From an uncultured Pseudomonadales bacterium (lineage in GTDB: Bacteria; Pseudomonadota; Gammaproteobacteria; Pseudomonadales; Azotimanducaceae), in the NCBI GenBank assembly GCA_938036875.1, contig CALHVX010000127.1, forward strand, positions 1 to 36,496: 36,496 bases of DNA, written 5' to 3'. Numbering within the stretch: position 1 is the first letter of the stretch; each line of letters opens with the position of its first letter. Positions 23,287 through 29,502 of this stretch are shown here, in pieces. Both the position numbers and the translations under genes were made by a program. The notes under the pieces were generated by a model. The model had not been told where the DNA came from, made no database searches, and worked only from the letters and a program-made list of their open reading frames with translations.

Positions 23287-24327
23287 ATGGTTCCGAATTC
23301 AGATGTTGGGTCGGTGGAAGGAATAAATTTGTCTAAGGTGACAGCCTGGGCCACCGAACAGATTCCAGGTCTGCAGGCGCCGCTAGAATTTTCGCTGATT
23401 GCTGGTGGTCATTCAAACCTGACCTACCGGTTTGTAGACGCCACTGGCGCTGCTTATGTGCTGCGTAGGCCACCGCTTGGGCACGTCCTAGAAAGCGCTC
23501 ACGACATGGGGCGCGAGCACCGCATTGTTGCTGCTTTGCAGGGCAGCGACGTGCCGGTGGCACCAGCGTTAGGGCTGTGCACAGATGTAGAGGTCAACGA
23601 AGCGCCTTTTTACCTTATGCAATTTGTTGAGGGTGAGGTGCTGCACGACGCCGAAACCACGCAGCCGGTCAGCGTCGCCCAGCGTCAACAGATCAGCGAG
23701 CACGTGATCGATGTTTTAGCGGCATTGCACAACACCGAGCCAGAGGCGGTGGGTTTGGGTGAGTTGGGGCGTAAAGAGGCGTACTTAGCCCGCCAACTCA
23801 AGCGCTGGAACAAGCAGTGGGTGGCCACAAAGACCCATGAGATCCCTGAGATGGAAGCCACAGAGCAATTGTTGCACGAGCGCATGCCGGAGCAAGTGGG
23901 TGCCACCATTGTGCACGGCGACTATCGCTTGGGTAACTTGATGGTGAAAGACGGTCGTGTGGCCGCGGTGCTGGACTGGGAGCTCTGTACCTTAGGGGAT
24001 CCGTTAGCCGATGTGGGTTACTTGCTGAACAATTGGCTGTCGCCGGACGAAGAGGGTGCCGAAAAGACGCCGACTGGTGCCGGTGACTTTTGGTCGCGTG
24101 AGCAATTGGTGGAAAGGTATGCCGAGCGAACCGGCCGAGATGTTAGCCAGGTCAATTACTACCGTGCGTTTTCACACTGGCGATTGGCAGCGATCACCCA
24201 AGGTGTGTACAAACGCTATTTGGTTGGTGCCATGGGTGAAAACCATGACATCGATCTAGAAGCTTATAAAGAAGGGGTTCACAGCCGTGCAGCAGCGGCG
24301 CTTGAGCTGATCCAGACCGTGGCTTAG
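23287..24327 (+). CDS. Phosphotransferase of the APH/ACAD11-kinase family
   Basis: The product is 346 aa from ATG 23287, with GGGAGA at good spacing. It has the aminoglycoside-phosphotransferase fold: AGGHSNLTYRF (nucleotide loop), VLRRPPLG (the lysine position of kinases is replaced by the family's RRPP), IVHGDYRLGNLM with catalytic Asp212, and AVLDWELCTLGDPLADVGYL with the metal Asp. These motifs define the ACAD10/11 N-terminal kinase and bacterial LvaA-like proteins, which phosphorylate 4-hydroxyacyl-CoA rather than antibiotics. Given the many acyl-CoA genes around, a 4-hydroxy-acid catabolic role is a reasonable inference. No partner dehydrogenase is adjacent. It is followed by a strong terminator. 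Confidence 0.88.
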   Translation: MVPNSDVGSVEGINLSKVTAWATEQIPGLQAPLEFSLIAGGHSNLTYRFVDATGAAYVLRRPPLGHVLESAHDMGREHRIVAALQGSDVPVAPALGLCTDVEVNEAPFYLMQFVEGEVLHDAETTQPVSVAQRQQISEHVIDVLAALHNTEPEAVGLGELGRKEAYLARQLKRWNKQWVATKTHEIPEMEATEQLLHERMPEQVGATIVHGDYRLGNLMVKDGRVAAVLDWELCTLGDPLADVGYLLNNWLSPDEEGAEKTPTGAGDFWSREQLVERYAERTGRDVSQVNYYRAFSHWRLAAITQGVYKRYLVGAMGENHDIDLEAYKEGVHSRAAAALELIQTVA

Positions 24328-24349
24328 CACAGGGTATTTGAACCTATGA

Positions 24350-24376
24350 GAGACCTATAGATATAGGTCTCGTTTT
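24350..24376 (+). terminator. Intrinsic terminator after the APH-like kinase gene
   Basis: GAGACCTATA (24350-24359) and TATAGGTCTC (24362-24371) are perfect complements separated by GA, followed by GTTTTA. This is a 22-base palindrome 23 bp after the kinase stop. The opposite strand lacks a run of T after the stem. Confidence 0.8.
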
Positions 24377-24430
24377 ACCGTTGGCAGAACTTTCTTCCTA
24401 CCAAGGTTCTGCTGACCAAACGCAGTAGAT

Positions 24431-24904
24431 CTAAAGATCCAACTCGCCGATAAGGCCATTCTGGTCTTGTGCCACCACCCGTTGATAAGCGCCTTGGGGC
24501 AAGGCTAGCACCAAGCAGGGGCTGGTCATTACCGTGGCTTGAATGCTATCTGGTGCTGGTGTGGTCCAGTGCAAGTTCAGCTGCGCCACCCCCTCGCTGA
24601 CCGATGCGCTTTTTAGCTCGAATCGATAACCGGGTGACGGTTGGGCGCCGTGAGATACGGCCACCAACAGCTGCGGCGTTGCAGGTTCAGCCTGGGTTTT
24701 ATCCTCGGATGGTTCGTTCAGGAACTGGCGCTGCTGCAGCTGCTGAACCATTTTTGGTGTGACCTGAGTTAAGCCACTGCTAATACCTATGCATTGAGGC
24801 TGCGCCGAATGTTCCGTCACGGCAAGCGCCGTTGGGGTGCTGCTACAGGCGCTGAATGCGACCAGTGCCGTCATGGTTGTGCCGATAGCGGCTAGCTTAA
24901 TCAT
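24431..24904 (-). CDS. Small lipoprotein with PrcB-like C-terminal domain
   Basis: The product is about 157 aa from ATG 24904, which has GGGAG 8 nt upstream; the first ATG at 24910 is too close to that site. A lipobox VAFSAC puts the lipidated cysteine near residue 20. The C-terminal region (GYRFELKSASVSEGVAQLN, then LHWTTPAP and TSPCLVLALP) fits the PrcB C-terminal domain, found in proteins associated with secreted proteases such as the Treponema PrcB-PrtP system. The start lies inside the end of the S8 protease gene (8-bp overlap), so the two are co-translated. A role as chaperone or stabiliser of that protease is inference. Confidence 0.75.
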   Translation of the reverse strand: MIKLAAIGTTMTALVAFSACSSTPTALAVTEHSAQPQCIGISSGLTQVTPKMVQQLQQRQFLNEPSEDKTQAEPATPQLLVAVSHGAQPSPGYRFELKSASVSEGVAQLNLHWTTPAPDSIQATVMTSPCLVLALPQGAYQRVVAQDQNGLIGELDL

Positions 24905-27900
24905 TTGCATCGCTCCCGACTTTGCTTTTGTTCAATGGGCCTGCGGTCGCAGGTTTGGTTAAAGGGATGCCGGTTGCATCGGATGCGTCGGCACCGTTGT
25001 TTGCACCAGCGGCCAGTGAACCCAGGGTCGAGCGGAAAGTGGTGGTGAAATCCAACCCCGTTATGTCGCCGTTCACCGAGATGCTGTCGGGTGAATCCAA
25101 GGTTCGGTAAGCGCCGCACGCTTCGCCACCATCGCACAAGAAGTTATCGTCGTCAGAGTCCGAGCCGCCAAACAGCTCATACTCACCAAAGGGTACATCC
25201 GCAATGCTGTAGGTGTAGACACCGTTGTTAACCTGTACTACGGCCGCAGGTACATCGGAGTTACCCGCTTCATCCACCACAATGACGTAGTGCAAACCGG
25301 CATCCGCGGTGGTGACCACGCTTGAAACCTGCATTAGGATCCGCAAGGTTAGGTTGTTGCTGTTTGACGTTGCCGTGATGGTGGCGTTGTAGGTGCCATC
25401 AGCCAACCCTGTGCGGTCAACATTGATGCGGTAATCACCTAGGCCGTTGCCGTCGACGGTTTGTTCCGTTGCCGTGGCCCAATTTTCATCCGCGCTAACA
25501 TCGCTAACCGTTAGGGTACCGGTGCCGATGTTTTGCAAGCTCCAGGTTAGTGCGGTACCAGCGGTACCAAAGTTTAGGCTGCTTGCTGAGGCAGACAAGA
25601 TTGGGCCGGGATCGCTGCCGTTGCCGTTAGCAATGCTTTGCGCTGCGACCACGGATTTTTGTGCGTTGATCAGGCCGTAACCAAAGTTGTCATCGCGACC
25701 AGCGCTGCCCAGGTCATCGGTTAGATCACCCGATAGCAACGCATTGTTGAATTGAGTAGGGGTGAGCCCAGGGTGCACGGCTTTCATGAGCGCCGCGACA
25801 CCGGCTACGTGAGGTGCGGCCATGGATGTGCCTTGCAGTGCTGCGTAAGAAAATTGCACGCTACCACCGCCATCATCGCCAATAGTGCTAACCACACCAT
25901 CACCGATACCATCACCGTTAAGGTCGGTGCTGGTACTGCCACCGGGGGCGGCCACGTCAATGGTGCTGCCAGTGTTTGAGTAGCTGGCTAGCGTGTTCGA
26001 AATGGTGGTTGCGCTGACAGAGATGACACCGTCATAGGCCGCAGGGTAGCTGGGTAGGCTGCTCGATGAGTTGCCCGCGCTAGCAACCACAATGACGCCG
26101 GCATTGATAATTTCATTAATGGTGGCTTGCTCTGATTGAGAAGAGAACTCACTGCCCAAGCTTAAGTTGATGATGTCGGCGCGTTGCGCGGGTGTGGTAT
26201 TGGAGTCGTTAGACAGGCCGGCGGCAAAGCGCATGGCTTGGATAACGTCAAAGTTGGTGCCACCGTTCACGCCTAAGGCGCGGACGGGCATGATGCGTGA
26301 CAGCCAGGCAACCCCGGCAACGCCGATGTTGTTGTTGCTCTGGGCGGCAATGGTGCCGGCGACGTGGGTACCGTGGAAGCTACTAGAGCCACCAAAGCTA
26401 TTGTCACCCGGATCATTAGGATCGTTGTCGATGCCGTCCCCGTCGTTGGCTCGACTGGCGTCACTAATAAAGTCGTAGCCTGGAACCAATTGGCTGGATA
26501 AGTCTGGATGCTGGGTCAGCACGCCGGTATCGACAACGGCCACAATGACGTTGCTGCTGCCGGTGGTGGTATCCCACGCCGTAGGCAGGTTGATGTTTTC
26601 GTAGTGCCATTGGCGGTTGTAGAAGCTATCGTTGGGTATCGCGGTTGCTTGACGCAACAGGTTAACTTCCGCCACTGCTGCACCAGCGGTGCGATTGATC
26701 TGCTTAACCCGCATGAGGGTGTTAAACCTCAGCATTGCTTCTGGACTTGCGATTGCGCCACTAGGCAGGTCGCCAGGTTTGCTTTGCGTGGCGCTAGTTT
26801 GGCTAGTAGTGGTGGGGCTTAAACGCGTTAGCTGGGTAACGCCAGCATTGCTGGCCAGGGTTAAATCGAATTGATTGCGAATTTGAGCCTGGGTTGTGGT
26901 TGTTGCGTTTGCAGCAACAGCCCCTGGTTGGCGCTGCAAAATAATGTCGCCAGCAACAAAGGGGTCGGTTAGACGAGAAGCTGAGTCGTTACCCAGTTGG
27001 TTGGTTGTTAAGTCTTGGCCTACGTTTAACACGTAGTTAGACGCGCCGTTAACTGAGTAGACCTCAATGAAATAGCTGCCGGGAGTGGTGACTTGAACTA
27101 CCTCGGTGCGACCAGTCCCTAGCCCAGAATCAACCAGGTTTTGGCCAGCATCGTACAACCGAATATCTAGATCGGCATTAGCTTCAGCAATGGTGAGCAG
27201 TATCGTTTCGTTGCCACTAAAGTTGAGCTGGTAAAAATCGCCGGGATCGCCTGAAGCAAAAAGGTTACCGGTGTCAGCACCAGAGTTGGGCACGTTAGCA
27301 AAGCCGCCTAAGGTAACCGGTAGCGGTAGGTTTTGTGCGTTAGCAAAGCTGTTGTTATCACCACCCGTTGTTAACCGGTCGTTAACGTCGGCATCAATGG
27401 CGCTACTGCTGAGAATGGTGATGGTGCCAGATAAAGTGGCGGTGCCAGCGCTAGTATTCACCGTTAAGGTTCGAGAGGTGGTGTTGGTTGCCCCTTCGTC
27501 GTCTGTCACCGTAAGCGCTATCGAGTAGCTTCCCTCATCGCTATAGGTGTGCTGGGCATTTTGGCCAATGGCGGTTGCCCCAGCTTCATCAAAGTCCCAG
27601 GCGTAGCTGGTCACTGTGCCATCACTGTCTGTGGAGCCGCTAGCATCAAAATTCACTAGCAACGGTGCATTGCCGCTGGTGCTGGACAAGGAGAAACTGG
27701 CAACGGGTGCTTCGTTGCCAGAGGGCGGTGGGGTTGGTGGGGTGGGTGCAGGGTTTCTGCTACCGCCGCCTCCACCGCCACAAGCGGCCATTGTCAGGCA
27801 GGCTGTTGCCAGCAAAGTACGGCGGAGTTGCTGTACGAATCTTAAGCTGTACAGAGATTTGCTGTCCTGGGAGGACGTATGGTTCGCTAAGGCGTGCCGA

Positions 27901-27905
27901 GGCAT
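24897..27905 (-). CDS. Large S8 (subtilisin-family) serine protease lipoprotein with PKD and PPC-like domains
   Basis: The product is 1002 aa. A lipobox-like MAACGGGGGGS places the cysteine at residue 42 after a long basic n-region. The domains are: PKD at about 66-150 (PVASFSLSSTSGNAPLLVNF), a PPC-like pre-peptidase domain at about 213-295 (GDPGDFYQLNFSGNETILL), and a peptidase S8 domain at about 440-750 with Asp459 in VAVVDTGV, His511 in HGTHVAG, Asn612 in ASAGNSS and Ser694 in GTSMAAPHVAG. A BACON-like beta domain follows at about 765-862 (LNFGTAG...NIGTGTLTV), then a carboxypeptidase-regulatory-like C-terminus. It is probably an outer-membrane-anchored or secreted degradative protease. 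Upstream on the same strand lie a 214-bp spacer, the putative small RNA and the MerR regulator. A TGTACA site lies inside codons near the N-terminus (27848-27853). Confidence 0.93.
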   Translation of the reverse strand: MPRHALANHTSSQDSKSLYSLRFVQQLRRTLLATACLTMAACGGGGGGSRNPAPTPPTPPPSGNEAPVASFSLSSTSGNAPLLVNFDASGSTDSDGTVTSYAWDFDEAGATAIGQNAQHTYSDEGSYSIALTVTDDEGATNTTSRTLTVNTSAGTATLSGTITILSSSAIDADVNDRLTTGGDNNSFANAQNLPLPVTLGGFANVPNSGADTGNLFASGDPGDFYQLNFSGNETILLTIAEANADLDIRLYDAGQNLVDSGLGTGRTEVVQVTTPGSYFIEVYSVNGASNYVLNVGQDLTTNQLGNDSASRLTDPFVAGDIILQRQPGAVAANATTTTQAQIRNQFDLTLASNAGVTQLTRLSPTTTSQTSATQSKPGDLPSGAIASPEAMLRFNTLMRVKQINRTAGAAVAEVNLLRQATAIPNDSFYNRQWHYENINLPTAWDTTTGSSNVIVAVVDTGVLTQHPDLSSQLVPGYDFISDASRANDGDGIDNDPNDPGDNSFGGSSSFHGTHVAGTIAAQSNNNIGVAGVAWLSRIMPVRALGVNGGTNFDVIQAMRFAAGLSNDSNTTPAQRADIINLSLGSEFSSQSEQATINEIINAGVIVVASAGNSSSSLPSYPAAYDGVISVSATTISNTLASYSNTGSTIDVAAPGGSTSTDLNGDGIGDGVVSTIGDDGGGSVQFSYAALQGTSMAAPHVAGVAALMKAVHPGLTPTQFNNALLSGDLTDDLGSAGRDDNFGYGLINAQKSVVAAQSIANGNGSDPGPILSASASSLNFGTAGTALTWSLQNIGTGTLTVSDVSADENWATATEQTVDGNGLGDYRINVDRTGLADGTYNATITATSNSNNLTLRILMQVSSVVTTADAGLHYVIVVDEAGNSDVPAAVVQVNNGVYTYSIADVPFGEYELFGGSDSDDDNFLCDGGEACGAYRTLDSPDSISVNGDITGLDFTTTFRSTLGSLAAGANNGADASDATGIPLTKPATAGPLNKSKVGSDAND

Positions 27906-28119
27906 AAATGTAGGTTCCCAATTCCGGTGATGTTGCTGGCGCTAATAGTGACCAAGCCACTATAGAGAAAGTGTGGCGCAGACCTCGTTTTTTACCAGGG
28001 TATTTGGCCAAAAAGTCGGTTTTTTGACGGCAGCTTTACGTTTCTGACCCGCCCTGGGTGCAAAGGTGCCATGGCCAACGTTAGAGGTTGAATTGAGCTA
28101 GGGATAGGGGGGTTGAGGC

Positions 28120-28155
28120 AAAAAAAAGGGCGTGTCAGCGAACAGTGTTCGCTGA
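28120..28155 (-). terminator. Intrinsic terminator of the putative small RNA
   Basis: On the minus strand the 9-bp hairpin P3 is followed by CACGCCC and then U8. The seven bases between hairpin and U-tract would normally weaken termination. They are exactly the strand that closes helix P1, so the completed junction abuts the U-tract with one unpaired C. Confidence 0.55.
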
Positions 28156-28236
28156 AAGCAACTTCGTCTTCTGGGGGAAGGACACTTGAAAGGGAGGACT
28201 GCTGAAGTTGCTATTCACGCCTGAAATCGATCAAGT
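28120..28236 (-). ncRNA. Putative small RNA: three-way junction with C/U-rich loop and U8 tail
   Basis: Read on the minus strand, a predicted start near 28236 follows a good promoter. P1 pairs GGCGUG (28221-28216) with CACGCC (28134-28129). P2 pairs AGCAACUUC (28212-28204) with GAAGUUGCU (28165-28157). P3 pairs UCAGCGAAC (28155-28147) with GUUCGCUGA (28143-28135) around a 3-nt loop. Junctions are AAU, U and none, so P1 and P3 abut. P2 encloses a largely unpaired 38-nt loop with CCUCCC and CCUUCCCCC, the first containing the anti-Shine-Dalgarno core CCUCC. A single C and eight U (28127-28120) follow P1. No open reading frame of note fits. The alternative is the 5' leader of the S8 protease mRNA. 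I know of no described RNA with this layout. Expression is unproven. Confidence 0.6.
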
Positions 28237-28242
28237 GGGTGC

Positions 28243-28270
28243 ATTATGTACTGTACAGAGTTTGTGTCAA
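28243..28270 (-). promoter_or_regulatory. Sigma70-type promoter for the putative small RNA, with TGTACA in its spacer
   Basis: On the minus strand a perfect -35 TTGACA (28270-28265) is followed after 16 nt by CATAAT (28248-28243), a 5/6 match to the -10. The spacer contains the palindrome CTGTACAG (28251-28258). This is the placement expected for a MerR-family operator. A purine at 28236 lies 7 nt beyond the -10. Confidence 0.6.
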
Positions 28271-28305
28271 CCCCTCGTGTACACTTTTTCGAAAAAATAT
28301 GTACA
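28252..28305. promoter_or_regulatory. Three TGTACA operator-like sites 3' of the MerR gene
   Basis: TGTACA occurs at 28252-28257, 28278-28283 and 28300-28305, start-to-start 26 and 22 bp apart, all within the short gap after the MerR stop. The first lies in the promoter spacer and the other two upstream of the -35. TGTACA is the core half-site reported for the MerR-family regulator MlrA (two copies, 12 bp apart, in csgD). The 22-bp interval is two helical turns. Confidence 0.55.
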
Positions 28306-28310
28306 GGTCG

Positions 28311-29231
28311 CTAATTCGCCATTTTCAGGTTTTCAGTCTGCTCTGCGAACTGATCTAAGGCGAGTTCGAGCTGTGCTCTGGCTTGGGTTGCATCTGTGTG
28401 CACACGCTCATAGGTAGCGCTTAGCTCGGAGGGATTAGTGCTATCTGGGTTTAAGCTTGCCGCGTAGTCGGCAAAAGCGTTGAGCTGAGTGATGAGGCTG
28501 ACCAAGTGCGCGGGGCATGCGCCGGGGTCACCGTCGCTGGCCGCAATTGCGATCAAGTCCGCATCGCTATAACGCCTTGGTGCGCTGCGTGTTGCCCGTA
28601 GCGGTGCGCCGCTGGTTGTTGCAACAACGCGCTCCAAGTCGGCCCAGGTTAATGGCCAAGCTAGGGCCTCGAGGCTGTTTTCTTGAGCGATCTCTAGGTT
28701 TTGCGGCGTTGCGAATTGGTAAATGGCAATCACGGCCGCTTGTGGCTGTTGGGCTTGCAAGTCCAGTATTTCCTGGGCTTTTAGCACCGGTACTTGAACG
28801 AGCAAGACATCTAGCGGTGCATGCAGGGCTTCTTCGTCTTCATGGTAAGCGACCAGGTTTGCCCAGCGCGCGTTGATCTCCAATCGAGTTTGCGTACCTT
28901 GACGTTGCTCTAAGACCAACAAGTTTGGCCCAATCAAACCAACACTGGCTGCGGCTTTAGCGCTACCGCGTGAGGTGGCCAGCTTTTGCTCGAGCTGTTG
29001 GTTGGTCAGGTCGATTAAAGAGCTAATAGGGTGCCCGGCATCTACCAGGCGTTTGAGCTGTTGGAGCTGGGCAACCTGCTGCGCACTATAGAAACGAGTT
29101 TTGCCTGACCGATGTACAGGGGTAAGCCCATAGCGTCGCTCCCAAGCGCGCAAACGCTCCACCGCGATGCCCGTCAGCTTGGTGACGGTTCCGATACGGT
29201 ATAGGTCTTCTGTTTCGTCTGTACTGGTCAA
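28311..29231 (-). CDS. MerR family regulator of the MlrA/CarH type without a recognisable cobalamin motif
   Basis: The product is 306 aa with a TTG start at 29231; no better in-frame start is seen. Residues about 10-80 form a MerR winged HTH (YRIGTVTKLTGIAVERL, then RAWERRYGLTPVHRSGKTRFY), with the 'R.WERRYG' signature of the MlrA/CarA/CarH/LitR branch. The middle (LDVLLVQVPVLKAQEILDL, AVIAIYQFATPQ) looks like a degenerate B12-binding Rossmann domain. The DxHxxG cobalamin motif of CarH is absent, so light or B12 sensing is unlikely. The C-terminus (residues about 225-306) is helical. It is flanked on both sides by TGTACA sites and is divergent from an acyl-CoA synthetase gene. Autoregulation and control of both neighbours are inferred. 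Confidence 0.85.
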   Translation of the reverse strand: MTSTDETEDLYRIGTVTKLTGIAVERLRAWERRYGLTPVHRSGKTRFYSAQQVAQLQQLKRLVDAGHPISSLIDLTNQQLEQKLATSRGSAKAAASVGLIGPNLLVLEQRQGTQTRLEINARWANLVAYHEDEEALHAPLDVLLVQVPVLKAQEILDLQAQQPQAAVIAIYQFATPQNLEIAQENSLEALAWPLTWADLERVVATTSGAPLRATRSAPRRYSDADLIAIAASDGDPGACPAHLVSLITQLNAFADYAASLNPDSTNPSELSATYERVHTDATQARAQLELALDQFAEQTENLKMAN

Positions 29232-29260
29232 CTTGACGCTCAGAAATTGAAGGGGGATCG

Positions 29261-29288
29261 ATTGTACAGCTTGGTCGTACCTTGTCTA
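29261..29288 (-). promoter_or_regulatory. Putative promoter of the MerR gene, -10 overlapping TGTACA
   Basis: On the minus strand TAGACA (29288-29283, 5/6 to the -35) and TACAAT (29266-29261, 5/6 to the -10) are separated by 16 nt. TGTACA (29263-29268) overlaps the -10, so a bound regulator would block it. The TTG start codon lies about 25 nt beyond the expected transcription start. Confidence 0.45.
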
Positions 29289-29325
29289 GCTATTGCTAGC
29301 AAGGTTGAGAATCTTGACCTGTACA
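29263..29325. promoter_or_regulatory. Two TGTACA sites between the MerR gene and the acyl-CoA synthetase gene
   Basis: TGTACA occurs at 29263-29268 and 29320-29325. The second is in GACCTGTACA, the exact reverse complement of TGTACAGGTC found at 28300-28309 on the other side of the MerR gene. The second site directly follows TTGACC on the plus strand, and two -10-like hexamers (GATAAT 29346-29351, CATAAT 29355-29360) lie downstream. The plus-strand promoter cannot be fixed. Confidence 0.45.
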
Positions 29326-29392
29326 AGCCAAATTTTAATTGTGAGGATAATTTACATAATACACCCGTGCGTGGTGCTTATATGGGGTGTTC

Positions 29393-29496
29393 CATCTTTC
29401 CCACCATCAAAGATGCAGGTAACTTAGGCTGCTGAGGGGAGGTTTAGTCCGCAACAGGACCTGAAACCTTCTAATTGCTAGTCGCTTGAGGGGTTT
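29393..29496 (+). promoter_or_regulatory. Structured leader of the acyl-CoA synthetase mRNA with competing hairpins
   Basis: Hairpin 1 is CATCTTT/AAAGATG (29393-29399 with 29409-29415). Hairpin 2 is AGGTTT/AAACCT (29440-29445 with 29464-29469), reinforced by GTCC/GGAC inside. The AAACC of hairpin 2 can instead pair with GGTTT at 29492-29496, which overlaps the likely ribosome site GAGGGG (29488-29493). The two folds exclude each other. This is a translational switch on paper; no ligand-binding motif is recognised. Confidence 0.35.
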
Positions 29497-29502
29497 TTTC
29501 CT

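Noticed and set aside
28045-28080. Sigma54 promoter (TGGCAC...TTTGCA, minus strand)
   Set aside because: The GG-to-GC spacing is two bases too short for sigma54.
28128-28222. Plus-strand CsrB/RsmY-like RNA with several GGA motifs in the P2 loop
   Set aside because: The plus strand shows GGA repeats, but no promoter before 28120 and no U-run after 28222. The minus strand has both.
28208-28417. 69-aa plus-strand ORF across the operator region
   Set aside because: It overlaps the MerR 3' end in antisense and has no ribosome site; promoter and operator signals explain the region better.
29485-29499. Intrinsic terminator (CTTGAGGGGTTTTTT, like the T7 terminator tail)
   Set aside because: No stem ends directly before the T6 run. 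The GAGGGG is better explained as the ribosome site of the synthetase gene.
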